From the NCBI RefSeq assembly GCF_041751335.1, contig NZ_JBGSXS010000155.1, positions 1 to 64,000 on the forward strand: a stretch of DNA of 64,000 nt. The letters run 5' to 3'. Shown in pieces: positions 8,472 to 17,338 of the stretch (positions are counted from its first letter, which is position 1; every line of letters starts with the position of its first letter). The position numbers and the translations under genes were made by a program. The stretch is from Aquiflexum sp041751335 (GTDB lineage Bacteria; Bacteroidota; Bacteroidia; Cytophagales; Cyclobacteriaceae). The notes beneath the pieces were generated by a model that was not told where the DNA came from, did not search any database, and saw only the letters and a list, made by a program, of their open reading frames with translations.

Positions 8472-9220
8472 AAGGAATTGTTAAGCAGACTCATCTCCTG
8501 AATCTTCTCGAAATACTTATATTTTGGCAATGTTTCCAACATGTCCAAGTACCTGTGGTTGTGGCAATCAGTCCCAAAAAATCTTATTTTCCCTTCATCA
8601 ATGAGCAATTCAGCAAAATTTTTTATTGGCTTGGAGTAAAATCCTGTAAGGGATAATAAGTTGATCTGAAAATAAACATCCCTATCAATCAGTTCATATA
8701 GAAAATCTTTGTCCTGTATGAGGTATTGATACCTTTCTGGATGGGCCAAAACAGGCTTGTATCCGTGCATTTCCATATCAAAAAAAATCTCTTTCAACAT
8801 CAAAGGTCTGCTCATAAATCCAGTTTCTACCAGAACCAGATTATCTCCGATAGGCAATAATTTCTCACCATTTTTCAGTTTTTCCATCAGCATTTCGTCA
8901 ATAAAATATTCCGCTGCGGCTTCGATCTGAATTTCAATATTCTCGTCTAAAAGAGCTTCTCTCAATTTTGCTAGTCCTGGCAAAATTGTTTCAGGAGAAT
9001 TTTTGTAATATTCTGACATGACATGAGGCGTGGTGATGATTTTTTGGAGGCCATATCCTTTTAGTCTTTTGATCATAGCAATACTCTCTTCCATGCTCTT
9101 TGAACCATCATCTATCCCCGGTATCAAATGGGAATGCATATCCGCCCCCATCCAACTCAGGTCGAGATCCTGAATGGGTTTATCCTTGATAATAAAATTA
9201 AAAATATCTAATACTCCCAT
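8468..9220 (-). CDS. CpsB/CapC-family protein-tyrosine phosphatase (YwqE-like)
   Basis: A 250-residue PHP-fold metal-dependent phosphatase. DMHSHLIPGIDDG (27-39) is the first metal-binding motif, TTPHV follows, and LAHPERY and GTDCHNH near the C-terminus supply the remaining metal ligands. Members in Gram-positives (YwqE, CpsB) dephosphorylate the tyrosine kinases that control capsule and exopolysaccharide export. Bacteroidota homologues often lie beside surface-polysaccharide genes, as here next to rfbC. The start codon overlaps the rfbC stop by one base (translational coupling). Confidence 0.88.
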   Translation of the reverse strand: MGVLDIFNFIIKDKPIQDLDLSWMGADMHSHLIPGIDDGSKSMEESIAMIKRLKGYGLQKIITTPHVMSEYYKNSPETILPGLAKLREALLDENIEIQIEAAAEYFIDEMLMEKLKNGEKLLPIGDNLVLVETGFMSRPLMLKEIFFDMEMHGYKPVLAHPERYQYLIQDKDFLYELIDRDVYFQINLLSLTGFYSKPIKNFAELLIDEGKIRFFGTDCHNHRYLDMLETLPKYKYFEKIQEMSLLNNSL

Positions 9221-9771
9221 TAAATTCCTCCCTTGGTCATTTCGGTAAATTTTTCGAGTGTTGGCAACATCTGATCTTTGTCTGAAAGAATCGGCATAGC
9301 TATTCCCCAGTCAATCGCCAGCTTTGGGTCATTCCAAATAACGCCACCTTCACTCTCCTTGTTGTAATAATTTGAACACCTGTACGAAAAAACAGCATCT
9401 TCAAGTACCGAAAACCCATGGGCAAAACCCTCAGGTACATACAGCATATTGTGCTGAATATCGTCAAGAATTTTTGTATATACTGCACCATAAGTCACAG
9501 AACCTTTTCGAAGATCCACCACCACATCCAATACCTTACCTTTCAATACCCGGGCCAATTTTGCTTGTGCAAAGGGTTCTTTTTGGAAATGAAGCCCTCT
9601 TACTGTTCCTGCTTTTGAAAAAGATTGGTTTTCTTGGACCCACTCTTTATCAATACCATTATGGCACAGTTCATTTTTTTTGAATGATTCAAAAAAGTAT
9701 CCTCGATTGTCTTCAAAAATATTCGGATATATTTCAAAAAGTCCTTCAATAGGTGTAGTCAAAACTTTCAT
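9220..9771 (-). CDS. rfbC: dTDP-4-dehydrorhamnose 3,5-epimerase
   Basis: A 183-residue cupin enzyme of dTDP-L-rhamnose synthesis, full length for the family. GLFEIYPNIFEDNRGYFFESF forms the N-terminal substrate strand, RGLHFQ carries the catalytic His61, VVDLRKGS and YVPEGFAHGF are conserved, and the general acid tyrosine lies in FSYRCSNYYN. It is the first gene of the operon with the YwqE-like phosphatase and an SDR epimerase. A minus-strand -7 element (TATATTTG, 9904-9897) precedes it with a leader of about 115 nt. Confidence 0.93.
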   Translation of the reverse strand: MKVLTTPIEGLFEIYPNIFEDNRGYFFESFKKNELCHNGIDKEWVQENQSFSKAGTVRGLHFQKEPFAQAKLARVLKGKVLDVVVDLRKGSVTYGAVYTKILDDIQHNMLYVPEGFAHGFSVLEDAVFSYRCSNYYNKESEGGVIWNDPKLAIDWGIAMPILSDKDQMLPTLEKFTEMTKGGI

Positions 9772-9896
9772 AATTCTTAATTCTTTAAATTTTCTTGTCG
9801 TAAATATTCATCAACAAATCTGATGTCCTGTGAACATTTGTTTTAATTTGACTTGTTGAATTTGTCGATATTGGTTCATTTCCACGAATAATTGCG

Positions 9897-9904
9897 CAAA
9901 TATA
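9897..9904 (-). promoter_or_regulatory. Putative -7 promoter element for the rfbC operon
   Basis: Minus strand reads TATATTTG, an exact match to the Bacteroidota -7 consensus TAnnTTTG. No TTTG lies at the ideal -33 distance. It fits transcription of rfbC, ywqE-like and epimerase genes with a leader of about 115 nt. Confidence 0.4.
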
Positions 9905-9926
9905 AGTCTTATTGGGAGTAGGTTGG

Positions 9927-9934
9927 TAAATTTG
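9927..9934 (+). promoter_or_regulatory. Putative -7 promoter element for hflX
   Basis: TAAATTTG matches TAnnTTTG exactly. Transcription would start near 9941, downstream of the longest-frame start at 9923, which supports ATG 10001 as the hflX start. A clear -33 box is missing. Confidence 0.4.
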
Positions 9935-10000
9935 TGGCAGAGATTAAGATTTGGAACTATTTATGCGCTTCTTGTCTTTTCCAGAAACAAACAAACTTAC

Positions 10001-11266
10001 ATGAGTAAATATTCCCGAAAGCTTCAAAAATTATATGATACCGCTCCCGTTCAAGAAACGGCTGTGTTGGTGGCCTTGATTCGTCAAGGTCAAACAGACC
10101 ATCAGATCACAGAATATCTTGACGAGCTTTCTTTTTTGACTGAGACATTAGGAGCCAAGACAGTTTATCGCTTTACCCAACGAATGGAAAAGCCTGATGT
10201 CAAGTCGTTTGTAGGCTCAGGGAAATTGGAGGAAATCAAATCATACATTGATCACTTCGAGGTAGATATGGTTATTTTTGATGATGACCTTTCACCTTCC
10301 CAAATGCGAAATCTGGAAAATGAACTCAAAGTAAAGGTCTACGACCGTTCTTTGTTGATTTTGGATATTTTTCTGAATAGGGCGCAGACTGCACAGGCCA
10401 AGACCCAAGTTGAACTTGCCCGTTTCCAATACCTATTGCCGAGATTGACCAACATGTGGACCCACTTGGAAAGGCAAAGAGGTGGTACAGGAACGAGGGG
10501 TGGTGCCGGTGAAAAGGAAATTGAAACAGATAAAAGAGATATCCGAAGCAAAATCACCTTATTGAAAAGCAAACTTAAGGATATCGACAAACAGGGAGTG
10601 ACCCAAAGAAAAGGACGGAAAGGAATAGTCAGGGTAGCCTTGGTCGGTTACACCAACGTGGGCAAAAGCACCTTGATGAACTTGATGACAAAATCAGAAA
10701 TTCTTGCAGAAAATAAACTTTTTGCCACGGTAGATTCCACTGTCAGGAAATTGGTATTGGAAAATATTCCTTTTTTGCTTTCTGACACGGTTGGTTTTAT
10801 TAGAAAATTACCTACCCATTTGATCGAATCTTTTAAATCCACCTTGGACGAAATCAGGGAAGCAGAACTCTTGGTCCATGTGGTGGATATTTCACATCCA
10901 GGATTCGAAGACCATATTACAGTGGTGAACAACACACTCAATGAAATCGGTGCGGGGGATAAAGCAATGTTGCTGGTCTTCAACAAAATTGATCTAGTTC
11001 CCAAAATGCCTTCTGAAGAAGAAATGATGCACATGACGGAACTTGAGGTGGAGGAAAACAATTACCTTGATTTTGGGAAACTGGCTGAAGCTTATACCAA
11101 AAAAACCGGAATTGAGCCTGTTTTTATGGCAGCACATGAGGGGACCAATGTGGAGATTTTTAGGGAATCTTTGGTCAAAGAGGTGAAAAAGCAGCATATC
11201 AAAATGTATCCTCATTATCTTGAAAACGAGGTGATCGATATGTCTTTATATAAGGATTTGGAATAA
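10001..11266 (+). CDS. hflX: Ribosome-associated GTPase HflX
   Basis: A 421-residue GTPase that binds the 50S subunit and rescues or splits stalled ribosomes. The N-terminal HflX domain contains KSFVGSGKLEEI and VIFDDDLSPSQMRNLE. A helical linker follows with the conserved RQRGGTGTRGGAGEKEIE stretch. The G domain has G1 GYTNVGKST, G3 DTVGFIRKLP and G4 NKID. ATG 10001 (MSKYSRKLQ) is chosen because a -7 element lies at 9927-9934 inside the longer frame and because the family begins near here. The convergent methyltransferase gene ends only 10 nt after its stop. Confidence 0.93.
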   Translation: MSKYSRKLQKLYDTAPVQETAVLVALIRQGQTDHQITEYLDELSFLTETLGAKTVYRFTQRMEKPDVKSFVGSGKLEEIKSYIDHFEVDMVIFDDDLSPSQMRNLENELKVKVYDRSLLILDIFLNRAQTAQAKTQVELARFQYLLPRLTNMWTHLERQRGGTGTRGGAGEKEIETDKRDIRSKITLLKSKLKDIDKQGVTQRKGRKGIVRVALVGYTNVGKSTLMNLMTKSEILAENKLFATVDSTVRKLVLENIPFLLSDTVGFIRKLPTHLIESFKSTLDEIREAELLVHVVDISHPGFEDHITVVNNTLNEIGAGDKAMLLVFNKIDLVPKMPSEEEMMHMTELEVEENNYLDFGKLAEAYTKKTGIEPVFMAAHEGTNVEIFRESLVKEVKKQHIKMYPHYLENEVIDMSLYKDLE

Positions 11267-11276
11267 TTCTGAAAGC

Positions 11277-12659
11277 CTACCTCATCCTTATCCGCCATTC
11301 TTTAGGATAATTATTGTTGATCCTGTTGCCCAGATTTTTGATCCAACCCAGAGGGTTGTTTCGATACGTGACCAAAATCCATCCTTGAGGAATGTCACTT
11401 ACCTCCATATCATCCTTTCTAAGGAATGTAAGGGCTTGGTCAAGATTCAGCTCATGGGTGGTAAAACCAGTTTTGGGTAAGACACTTACCGCCAATTCAT
11501 GGTTTGGGATGAATTGGTCTTTGTTGAATTTGCCTAACTCAACGCCGAAATACCTGATGTTCAAAAACCTGCTCAGGAATTCAAAATGGGTTTGATGTTT
11601 GGCATAGGTCCAAAAGAAACTGTCCTGAAGGCTATAGAATGTACTTTTTTCATCCAAGCCCAAATCTGAAATCAATCTTTGTTTTTCCTGCTTGCTGGCA
11701 GCCTTGATATGAGAATGCTTGAAATCCTTGGTTTTTTTTGGTTCCTGAATATAGGCACCTTCAGGTCTTTTGAAGACTGAAATAAAAAAACCTTCCCCTT
11801 CGACATGATGTGGATAAAACCTGTATCCATAAAAAGTACCTTCCTCAGTTTCAATAGCACTTTCGGTTATTTTCCAATCGGGGTCAAGGGGAATTCGGAC
11901 TGGTTCATAGGCATATTCTGAACATATAAACCGGATCATATCCTCGTTTTCTTTTTCATTGAATGTGCATGTGCTGTATATGAGATGGCCACCGCCTTTT
12001 ACAAGCGCACCGGCTTGGTCCATGATTCTTTCCTGTCTTACTGCACACAGGTTGACATTGTCTTCTGACCATTCATTCCTTGCTTCCGGATCTTTTCTGA
12101 ACAGACCTTCTCCCGAACATGGCGCATCTACCAGCAACAAATCAAAAAAACCTTCGAGATCCCTAAAATGCTCAGGGTCATTTTGGGTGACCATTGTATT
12201 GCCCAAGCCCCATTTGATGATATTTTCCTTTAGGATATTTGCCCGGGTTTTGATCACTTCATTGGCTACCAAAAAACCATCCTTTCCAAGAAAACTGCTC
12301 AACAATGTGGATTTGCCACCCGGCGATGCAGCTAAATCTAAAAATATTCCGTCCTTGGGTGCCTGAATACATTTTAAAATATGTGCGACAAACATGGAGG
12401 AAGATTCCTGAACATAATAACATCCCGCATGAAAAAGCGGATCCAAGGTAAATGAAGGTCTTTCGGATAAAAAATAGCCTTCATCATTCCAAGCAACGCT
12501 TGTCACATCTTCTTTCAGGTGTATTTCTTTGTAAGGATTGATCCTGATAGAAACCCGAGGCTCTTTTTCAAGTGATTTTACAAATGCCGTAAATTCTTTT
12601 TCGTCCAGATAGTTTTTCATCCTGAGTACAAAAGCTTCCGGGAGTTTGATTTCAGACAT
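11277..12659 (-). CDS. NOL1/NOP2/Sun-family rRNA cytosine-5 methyltransferase (RsmF-like)
   Basis: A 460-residue SAM-dependent methyltransferase. LDLAASPGGKSTLL is the SAM motif I. LLVDAPCSGEGLFRKD holds the motif IV Pro-Cys and YSTCTFNEKENE the catalytic TC cysteine, the two-cysteine arrangement of m5C RNA methyltransferases. A C-terminal extension of about 170 residues resembles the RsmF PUA-like RNA-binding region. The start at ATG 12659 (MSEIKLPEAF) is preferred over 12677 because a -7 element TATTTTTG lies at 12682-12675. Probably modifies 16S rRNA; the target base is not deducible. Confidence 0.9.
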   Translation of the reverse strand: MSEIKLPEAFVLRMKNYLDEKEFTAFVKSLEKEPRVSIRINPYKEIHLKEDVTSVAWNDEGYFLSERPSFTLDPLFHAGCYYVQESSSMFVAHILKCIQAPKDGIFLDLAASPGGKSTLLSSFLGKDGFLVANEVIKTRANILKENIIKWGLGNTMVTQNDPEHFRDLEGFFDLLLVDAPCSGEGLFRKDPEARNEWSEDNVNLCAVRQERIMDQAGALVKGGGHLIYSTCTFNEKENEDMIRFICSEYAYEPVRIPLDPDWKITESAIETEEGTFYGYRFYPHHVEGEGFFISVFKRPEGAYIQEPKKTKDFKHSHIKAASKQEKQRLISDLGLDEKSTFYSLQDSFFWTYAKHQTHFEFLSRFLNIRYFGVELGKFNKDQFIPNHELAVSVLPKTGFTTHELNLDQALTFLRKDDMEVSDIPQGWILVTYRNNPLGWIKNLGNRINNNYPKEWRIRMR

Positions 12660-12674
12660 ACAAAATGGTTTTGC

Positions 12675-12682
12675 CAAAAATA
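12675..12682 (-). promoter_or_regulatory. Putative -7 promoter element for the methyltransferase gene
   Basis: Minus strand TATTTTTG matches TAnnTTTG. It lies between the CHAD gene stop and the methyltransferase ATG at 12659, implying a short leader and independent transcription. Confidence 0.35.
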
Positions 12683-12694
12683 ACCTTTTCCCTT

Positions 12695-13495
12695 TTATTG
12701 TTCTTGCACAATCTGAGATTCGGTCGAAGAGACCCGCAAGATCTTTTCTTTGAAACCCTCTTTTGAGCTGTCAATTTGGATAAGTATATCTTCAATGTTT
12801 TGATTCAATGTTTTTCTGGAAATGCCATCAATTTTCTTTCCTTTCAACCACAATTGGGTCTGATGTAAGTCATGCCAATTTCCGGTTTTTTCGGTAAGCT
12901 CTCCAAGGTATTCCACATTCACTTCTTTCTTTTGGCTAATCCCTTTTCCGGTCAATTCTGTTATATGCAGGATTGATTTCAGGTTCTTTCTTGAATCGTG
13001 AAGATGGGGGATAAATTTTTTCTTCTTGAAAATGAGTTGGGAGGCAAGGATATAATCTTTGTAGAACCTTCCCGATTGGGATTTGGAAATGGGGGTAAGT
13101 TCTTTGTAAAAATCTTTCTCGGCCTTTTGAAGCAATTTTTGATATTTTTTCTCTTTGTGAACAAATTTTTCAGTTTCCTTTTGGATCAGGTTTTTTAATT
13201 GGTTTTTAAGTTTTTCATTTGTCAGACCAACTAATTCAAAATTGAGCAGGTGTATTTGGGCTTCCCTGATGATTCCGGCATGTTTAAAAATTTCTCTTAC
13301 CGGTTTGAAAATCTCGACCACCTCACTGTTCGGAAAAGCATGAGAATGGAATTTTACAAATGAATGGATTTTCTTTGTAAAAACCCTCATTTGGTGGATA
13401 TCAACAGGGTTTTTATCTTGACAGAATTGATTAAAATGCTTATGGAGCATACCCCACCTCTCTTCTAAAAATTCTTTTTGTATGCGCGTATTCAA
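12695..13495 (-). CDS. CHAD domain protein
   Basis: A 266-residue basic, lysine- and histidine-rich helical protein. VDIHQMRVFTKKIHSFVKF (31-49) is the first CHAD helix with the conserved His and basic residues, and HLHDSRKNLKSILHI near 175 is the matching second-half helix. CHAD domains bind inorganic polyphosphate through this basic surface (family knowledge). It lacks the CYTH domain often fused or linked. It lies upstream of the methyltransferase gene on the same strand, with a separate promoter candidate in the 35-nt gap. Confidence 0.75.
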   Translation of the reverse strand: MNTRIQKEFLEERWGMLHKHFNQFCQDKNPVDIHQMRVFTKKIHSFVKFHSHAFPNSEVVEIFKPVREIFKHAGIIREAQIHLLNFELVGLTNEKLKNQLKNLIQKETEKFVHKEKKYQKLLQKAEKDFYKELTPISKSQSGRFYKDYILASQLIFKKKKFIPHLHDSRKNLKSILHITELTGKGISQKKEVNVEYLGELTEKTGNWHDLHQTQLWLKGKKIDGISRKTLNQNIEDILIQIDSSKEGFKEKILRVSSTESQIVQEQ

Positions 13496-13554
13496 TATGG
13501 ATAAATTTTTGAACCTGAATATACATTTTATTCAAAAAAGATAAGGAATTAAAT

Positions 13555-14463
13555 TCACTTGGATTTCAGTGAAAAGCCCATGCCCATATGGTATTCAACC
13601 TTGGAAAGGTCAAATCCTCTAAGATTTCCTCCAAACCTTAAGTTCAATCCGTTAAAATCTAGAATTAGACCACTTTCCAATGCAGCTTGATTTTTATTTG
13701 CTTGGGGATTTTTTGCCCATTCATTTCGTTTGTTGGAGCTGTTTTCTTCAAGGATTTCAACTTGCCAAAATTCTCTGCTGTGATTTAATCCTGCCCCAGC
13801 ATACATCCAGAGCGGTTTATGGATTTTCCAAGTAATACCCATTATCCCTTCTACCATGCCATGGCGGATGTATCCGGTGGTCTTTGCATTTTCAAATTCT
13901 GCTTCACCGTAAACGGAACCTAAGTTATTGGCTGTAAGGTCACCTGTTTTGAGTAAAATATCAGAGTTGCCTCTGATGGTCATGTAGGTACCTATACCAC
14001 GGTGGTTGATGCTTCCGATTGTTATCCCAAACGGTACGCTGGGAGTATAGACAAAGGAGTAAAAAAATCTGTCAACTTTTCTTATTGGAATAAATCCTTC
14101 GGGAAGATTGCCATATTTACCAGTTGGGTTTTTTTGGTTTGTTGCAATGGTTTTTTCCAATTCAAAAATCTTGGGATAAAGGTTTTCGTTTCCCAGTTTT
14201 TTTGCATGGTCCAAGTATGGTTTGGCCATTTTTGTTTTCCCTGTTTTGAATAGGGCAAGGGCTGAGTAATAATATCCTTCTCCTTGACTTAAATCCATGG
14301 CGATTTGGGTCTTCGCCATTTCCAGTACCTGTAACCAGTCTTTCTGTTCAATTAATAAGTTTATCTCTTTATCGATTTTGAGAAAATCGGTTTGTTGGGA
14401 ATAAGCAGAAGTCGTAGCCAGCAATAAAATTAATGCGAAAGCCACTTGAGTGAAACTTTTCAT
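13555..14463 (-). CDS. Secreted TPR and beta-rich outer-membrane-like protein
   Basis: A 302-residue protein with a classical signal peptide (KSFTQVAFALILLLATTSAYSQ, cleavage after SQ or YS). Residues 24-110 form two or three helical TPR-like repeats (GYYYSALALFKTGKTKMAKPY). The remainder is rich in alternating aromatic and glycine strands (FGITIGSINHRGIGTYM, WMYAGAGLNHSREFW) and ends in strand-like GMGFSLKSK, as in small outer-membrane beta-barrels. No family name is recognised. Its leader carries a hairpin at 14480-14498 (CGCAGT/ACTGCG), 17 nt upstream of the ATG on the minus strand. Confidence 0.7.
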   Translation of the reverse strand: MKSFTQVAFALILLLATTSAYSQQTDFLKIDKEINLLIEQKDWLQVLEMAKTQIAMDLSQGEGYYYSALALFKTGKTKMAKPYLDHAKKLGNENLYPKIFELEKTIATNQKNPTGKYGNLPEGFIPIRKVDRFFYSFVYTPSVPFGITIGSINHRGIGTYMTIRGNSDILLKTGDLTANNLGSVYGEAEFENAKTTGYIRHGMVEGIMGITWKIHKPLWMYAGAGLNHSREFWQVEILEENSSNKRNEWAKNPQANKNQAALESGLILDFNGLNLRFGGNLRGFDLSKVEYHMGMGFSLKSK

Positions 14464-14757
14464 GATGAATAAAACCTAACGCAGTAAAACAAACTGCGGA
14501 AATTGAAGAGATAGATTTGGGTGATTTTGTTTGAAAATCAATACTATTTACAGCATAAAATCTATTAAAAAAAGAAATAAAAGAAATAAAATTTTGAATA
14601 TATGGTTTTGCTTTTTGTAATAATTAAAGTGCGGATTTTTGCCATGCCGAAATTTGGATATTAGTTATGAAATTGTGTTTATGCCATTTGGCAGTTTTTT
14701 CTCAATGAAATGCCAAACATTTTAATTAAAAAAATCCAAAACAATAAAGTATAGTAA
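14464..14757. other. Intergenic region between divergent genes
   Basis: AT-rich non-coding DNA separating the outer-membrane-like gene from the CHAT operon. It holds one small hairpin, CGCAGT (14480-14485) and ACTGCG (14493-14498), in the leader of the leftward gene. No further ORF or repeat was seen. Confidence 0.6.
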
Positions 14758-14788
14758 TTTGAAGCAAATAAATTGGTTTATAAATTGG
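14758..14788 (+). promoter_or_regulatory. Candidate promoter of the CHAT-TPR operon
   Basis: TTTG at 14758-14761, exactly 19 nt, then TAAATTGG at 14781-14788. This matches the Bacteroidota TTTG-N19-TAnnTTTG consensus with one mismatch in the -7 box. Transcription would begin near 14795, giving a leader of about 30 nt before ATG 14825. Confidence 0.55.
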
Positions 14789-14824
14789 GAAAGACTAATT
14801 TAAAGTGTTTTAAATCCAATATTT

Positions 14825-15907
14825 ATGGGAATTTCTTCATTATGGAAAAAGGTGAAAGAGTCACCTTCTTTCACTCCAACCCAATTCGTGGTAATTGCAG
14901 AAAATATTGACCAAAAATCGGGTTTGGGTCAGCCAATTGAAAAGGACCAACATTATTTTATGGTAAGGGTCAATGAAATGTTTCTATCTTATCAGAGAAA
15001 ATGGTTTTCTACTTACGATCCGGTAGTCTTTTCCACGGCTGAATATCTTTATGGGGGACAAAGAGTCTCACAGCCATTTTTGATCAGCCCCAATATGTTG
15101 CAATCCCCATTTAAAAAACTCAACGAGGGCTTTTTGTTCAAAGATACGACCATTGCAGGCCTTCAGCCATACAGGGGCGGATTTTTTGGACTAAGTCTGG
15201 TATTGGGCAGGTTGAAACAGGATAATTATCTGAGAAAATTATTGTCACTTCTTGAGAATACCGCAGCGGCATTCCCGACCGGTTTTTCCACAGTTATAAC
15301 CGGATACTCTAAAATTGCAAATATCGTTTTGGACAGCGTTGAAGCCATGTTTGACAGCCACGAAATAGAACCGGTCATTGGTATGCGCCAGGAATATGTG
15401 CCTGCCGTCCAAGATAATTTTACTTCAGGCTACAGGGTTCTTATCAATGCCCTGGAAGGTAAATTTGATCCATCAAAGTTTTTTGTCAAGAATAACAGTC
15501 TTTTTTACGGAAATTCAATAGATGAATCCCAACCATACAGGGAAAATGATTATATTTTATACAGCATCCTGAAGACCAGTTATAGGGATGATATTGATAT
15601 TTTGCCCTTTCACCATCAGTACATGGAACTGCAAAAACTCATATCAGGGATGTTTGAGCTTTCGGCTGAAGAAAGGAAACTGATCAATGGGAAATTATTT
15701 TCATTACAGGATAATATAAGAATGAGTCCCGATCTGATACGTCCTCAAATTATTGAACAGATCAATACCTACAGACAAGACTTGAAACAAATGATTGATT
15801 CCCGACAACCTTTGAGCGGCTCCAAAGGCCTTAAAGAAGAAAAACAGGATGAATGGGAAAAGGAAATGGATAGCTTGGGACTTGAACTGCTCAACCAAAT
15901 AAATTGA
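14825..15907 (+). CDS. Unrecognised first gene of the CHAT-TPR operon
   Basis: A 360-residue soluble protein with no signal peptide, no membrane segment and no motif I recognise. The N-terminal two thirds are mixed alpha/beta and aromatic-rich, with a notable core around residues 117-170 (YRGGFFGLSLVLG, then AFPTGFSTVITGYSKIA). Residues 265-360 look helical and highly charged, ending in a lysine/glutamate-rich tail. Its TGA is followed after 2 nt by the CHAT protease ATG, so the two are surely co-expressed. A role as target, scaffold or regulator of the protease is inference from operon structure only. Start: first ATG, about 30 nt after the predicted transcription start. Confidence 0.85.
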   Translation: MGISSLWKKVKESPSFTPTQFVVIAENIDQKSGLGQPIEKDQHYFMVRVNEMFLSYQRKWFSTYDPVVFSTAEYLYGGQRVSQPFLISPNMLQSPFKKLNEGFLFKDTTIAGLQPYRGGFFGLSLVLGRLKQDNYLRKLLSLLENTAAAFPTGFSTVITGYSKIANIVLDSVEAMFDSHEIEPVIGMRQEYVPAVQDNFTSGYRVLINALEGKFDPSKFFVKNNSLFYGNSIDESQPYRENDYILYSILKTSYRDDIDILPFHHQYMELQKLISGMFELSAEERKLINGKLFSLQDNIRMSPDLIRPQIIEQINTYRQDLKQMIDSRQPLSGSKGLKEEKQDEWEKEMDSLGLELLNQIN

Positions 15908-15909
15908 AA

Positions 15910-17331
15910 ATGAACGTCTCGACCATCAAAGTATCGTTTCATTACAACAAAATCCAGATTGTAAGATCTGTTGAATCATCGGAAGATGATATCCTCGTGA
16001 GAGAATCCATTGAATTGGAGTTGAATGTTGCCAGGATTTTTCATAAGGTGTTGAACAAGGCCAGGATCATAGAAATTTTTGAAAAGAGAGATTATGAGTT
16101 ACTCGGGGAGATGTTGTATAAGATCCTTACAGCTACCGAAAAAGTCAGGATTTTCTTTATAAATATTTTAGCTGAAGTTATCCGTGACAAAGACAGCAGA
16201 TGTTTGTTTTTTTTGGAATTTCTGGACAATACCAATGAATTTGCTTCCCTGCCATGGGAATATTTATACATTCCCTACAATCAAGAGAGGAAAATAGGCC
16301 CTTTGTTCATCGGGGCGGATCCAAAGAGTCAATTTGACCTTTTCCGGTTTTTGAAGTCAGAATTTCAGGTTCCTGAGGAAAAATTCAACCCGGATGAAAT
16401 GAAAGAGATCAGTGTAGTGTTGGTCTATGTCAATGCTGCCGACCGGCCCATCAATCAACTTGGATTACAAAATACTTTCAAATCTTTGATCCAGAAATAC
16501 GCATCAAAACTTGACGACGGCAGCCCGGAGACTTCAGGATTCAATGTATATCCCATACAAAATCCCACGAAAGAAAATATTTTTGAACAGATTTCATTGG
16601 AATTGAAGAATATAGAAGGTCCTTATGTATTGCATTTCATGGGTCATGCAGAGATGCGGAAGGATGGAAGTTATTTAGGATTGGCAGGTGATAATGGGAA
16701 AATTGATTATTGGAACGCCGAAAGTTTTGTTGATCTCTTTGACCAACAAAAGAATGACCCGATAAGGCATCCTTCTTTGGTTTTTTTGCAGGCATGTGAG
16801 AGTGGGCAGATTGATGAGAAAGGCAGTGGCTTGGGAATTGGTTTAGTCAAAGCAGGTATTTCCCCGGTTATTGCCATGCAGAATGAGATTACCGAAGATG
16901 TTTCCAATGCTTTTGTCCAAGAGGTCTATCAATTTTTAATGGAAGGAGATGATATTTTCCATTCGGTCAGTAAGGGAAGGTATTTTTTGGGCTGTGAGTA
17001 TTCTAAAAATTCCAATAGCGATTTCAAATCCTACAACACCAATTTCTTTGGAACCCCGGTGGTTTTTACCAATAAGGCAACAAGCCCATTGCGGTTGATG
17101 CCCAAGATTAAAAATATGGAAAGTGGAAAGAAGGAAATAAATACAAAACGATGTTCCCGATGTACATCCGTATATGAAAACCCCACTTTTGAATACTGTA
17201 ATAAAAATTTCTGTGGTGGAAAATTAATACCGGTCCAGACTTCCACTGAGGCTAAAGCCGACTCATCGGCATCCACCTCCAAAAGTGAAACGGCCAGGGT
17301 AAGGACATCATCTTCAACCTCATCAAACTGA
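15910..17331 (+). CDS. CHAT-domain caspase-like protease with C-terminal zinc ribbon
   Basis: A 473-residue predicted cysteine protease of the CHAT (caspase HetF associated with TPR) family. Residues 1-150 are a helical region ending in the common FASLPWEYL motif. The CHAT domain (about 165-390) shows VLHFMGHAEM with catalytic His246 and VFLQACESGQ with catalytic Cys296, then GLGIGLVKAGISPVIAMQ. After it comes a CxxC-x11-CxxxxC zinc ribbon (Cys415, 418, 430, 435) and a Ser/Thr-rich tail of about 35 residues. ATG 15910 is used; a TTG two codons earlier is possible. It lies 2 nt after the first gene and 7 nt before the TPR gene. CHAT proteases paired with TPR proteins are known in conflict systems (for example Craspase); the substrate here is unknown. 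Confidence 0.9.
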   Translation: MNVSTIKVSFHYNKIQIVRSVESSEDDILVRESIELELNVARIFHKVLNKARIIEIFEKRDYELLGEMLYKILTATEKVRIFFINILAEVIRDKDSRCLFFLEFLDNTNEFASLPWEYLYIPYNQERKIGPLFIGADPKSQFDLFRFLKSEFQVPEEKFNPDEMKEISVVLVYVNAADRPINQLGLQNTFKSLIQKYASKLDDGSPETSGFNVYPIQNPTKENIFEQISLELKNIEGPYVLHFMGHAEMRKDGSYLGLAGDNGKIDYWNAESFVDLFDQQKNDPIRHPSLVFLQACESGQIDEKGSGLGIGLVKAGISPVIAMQNEITEDVSNAFVQEVYQFLMEGDDIFHSVSKGRYFLGCEYSKNSNSDFKSYNTNFFGTPVVFTNKATSPLRLMPKIKNMESGKKEINTKRCSRCTSVYENPTFEYCNKNFCGGKLIPVQTSTEAKADSSASTSKSETARVRTSSSTSSN

Positions 17332-17338
17332 GTTTTTT

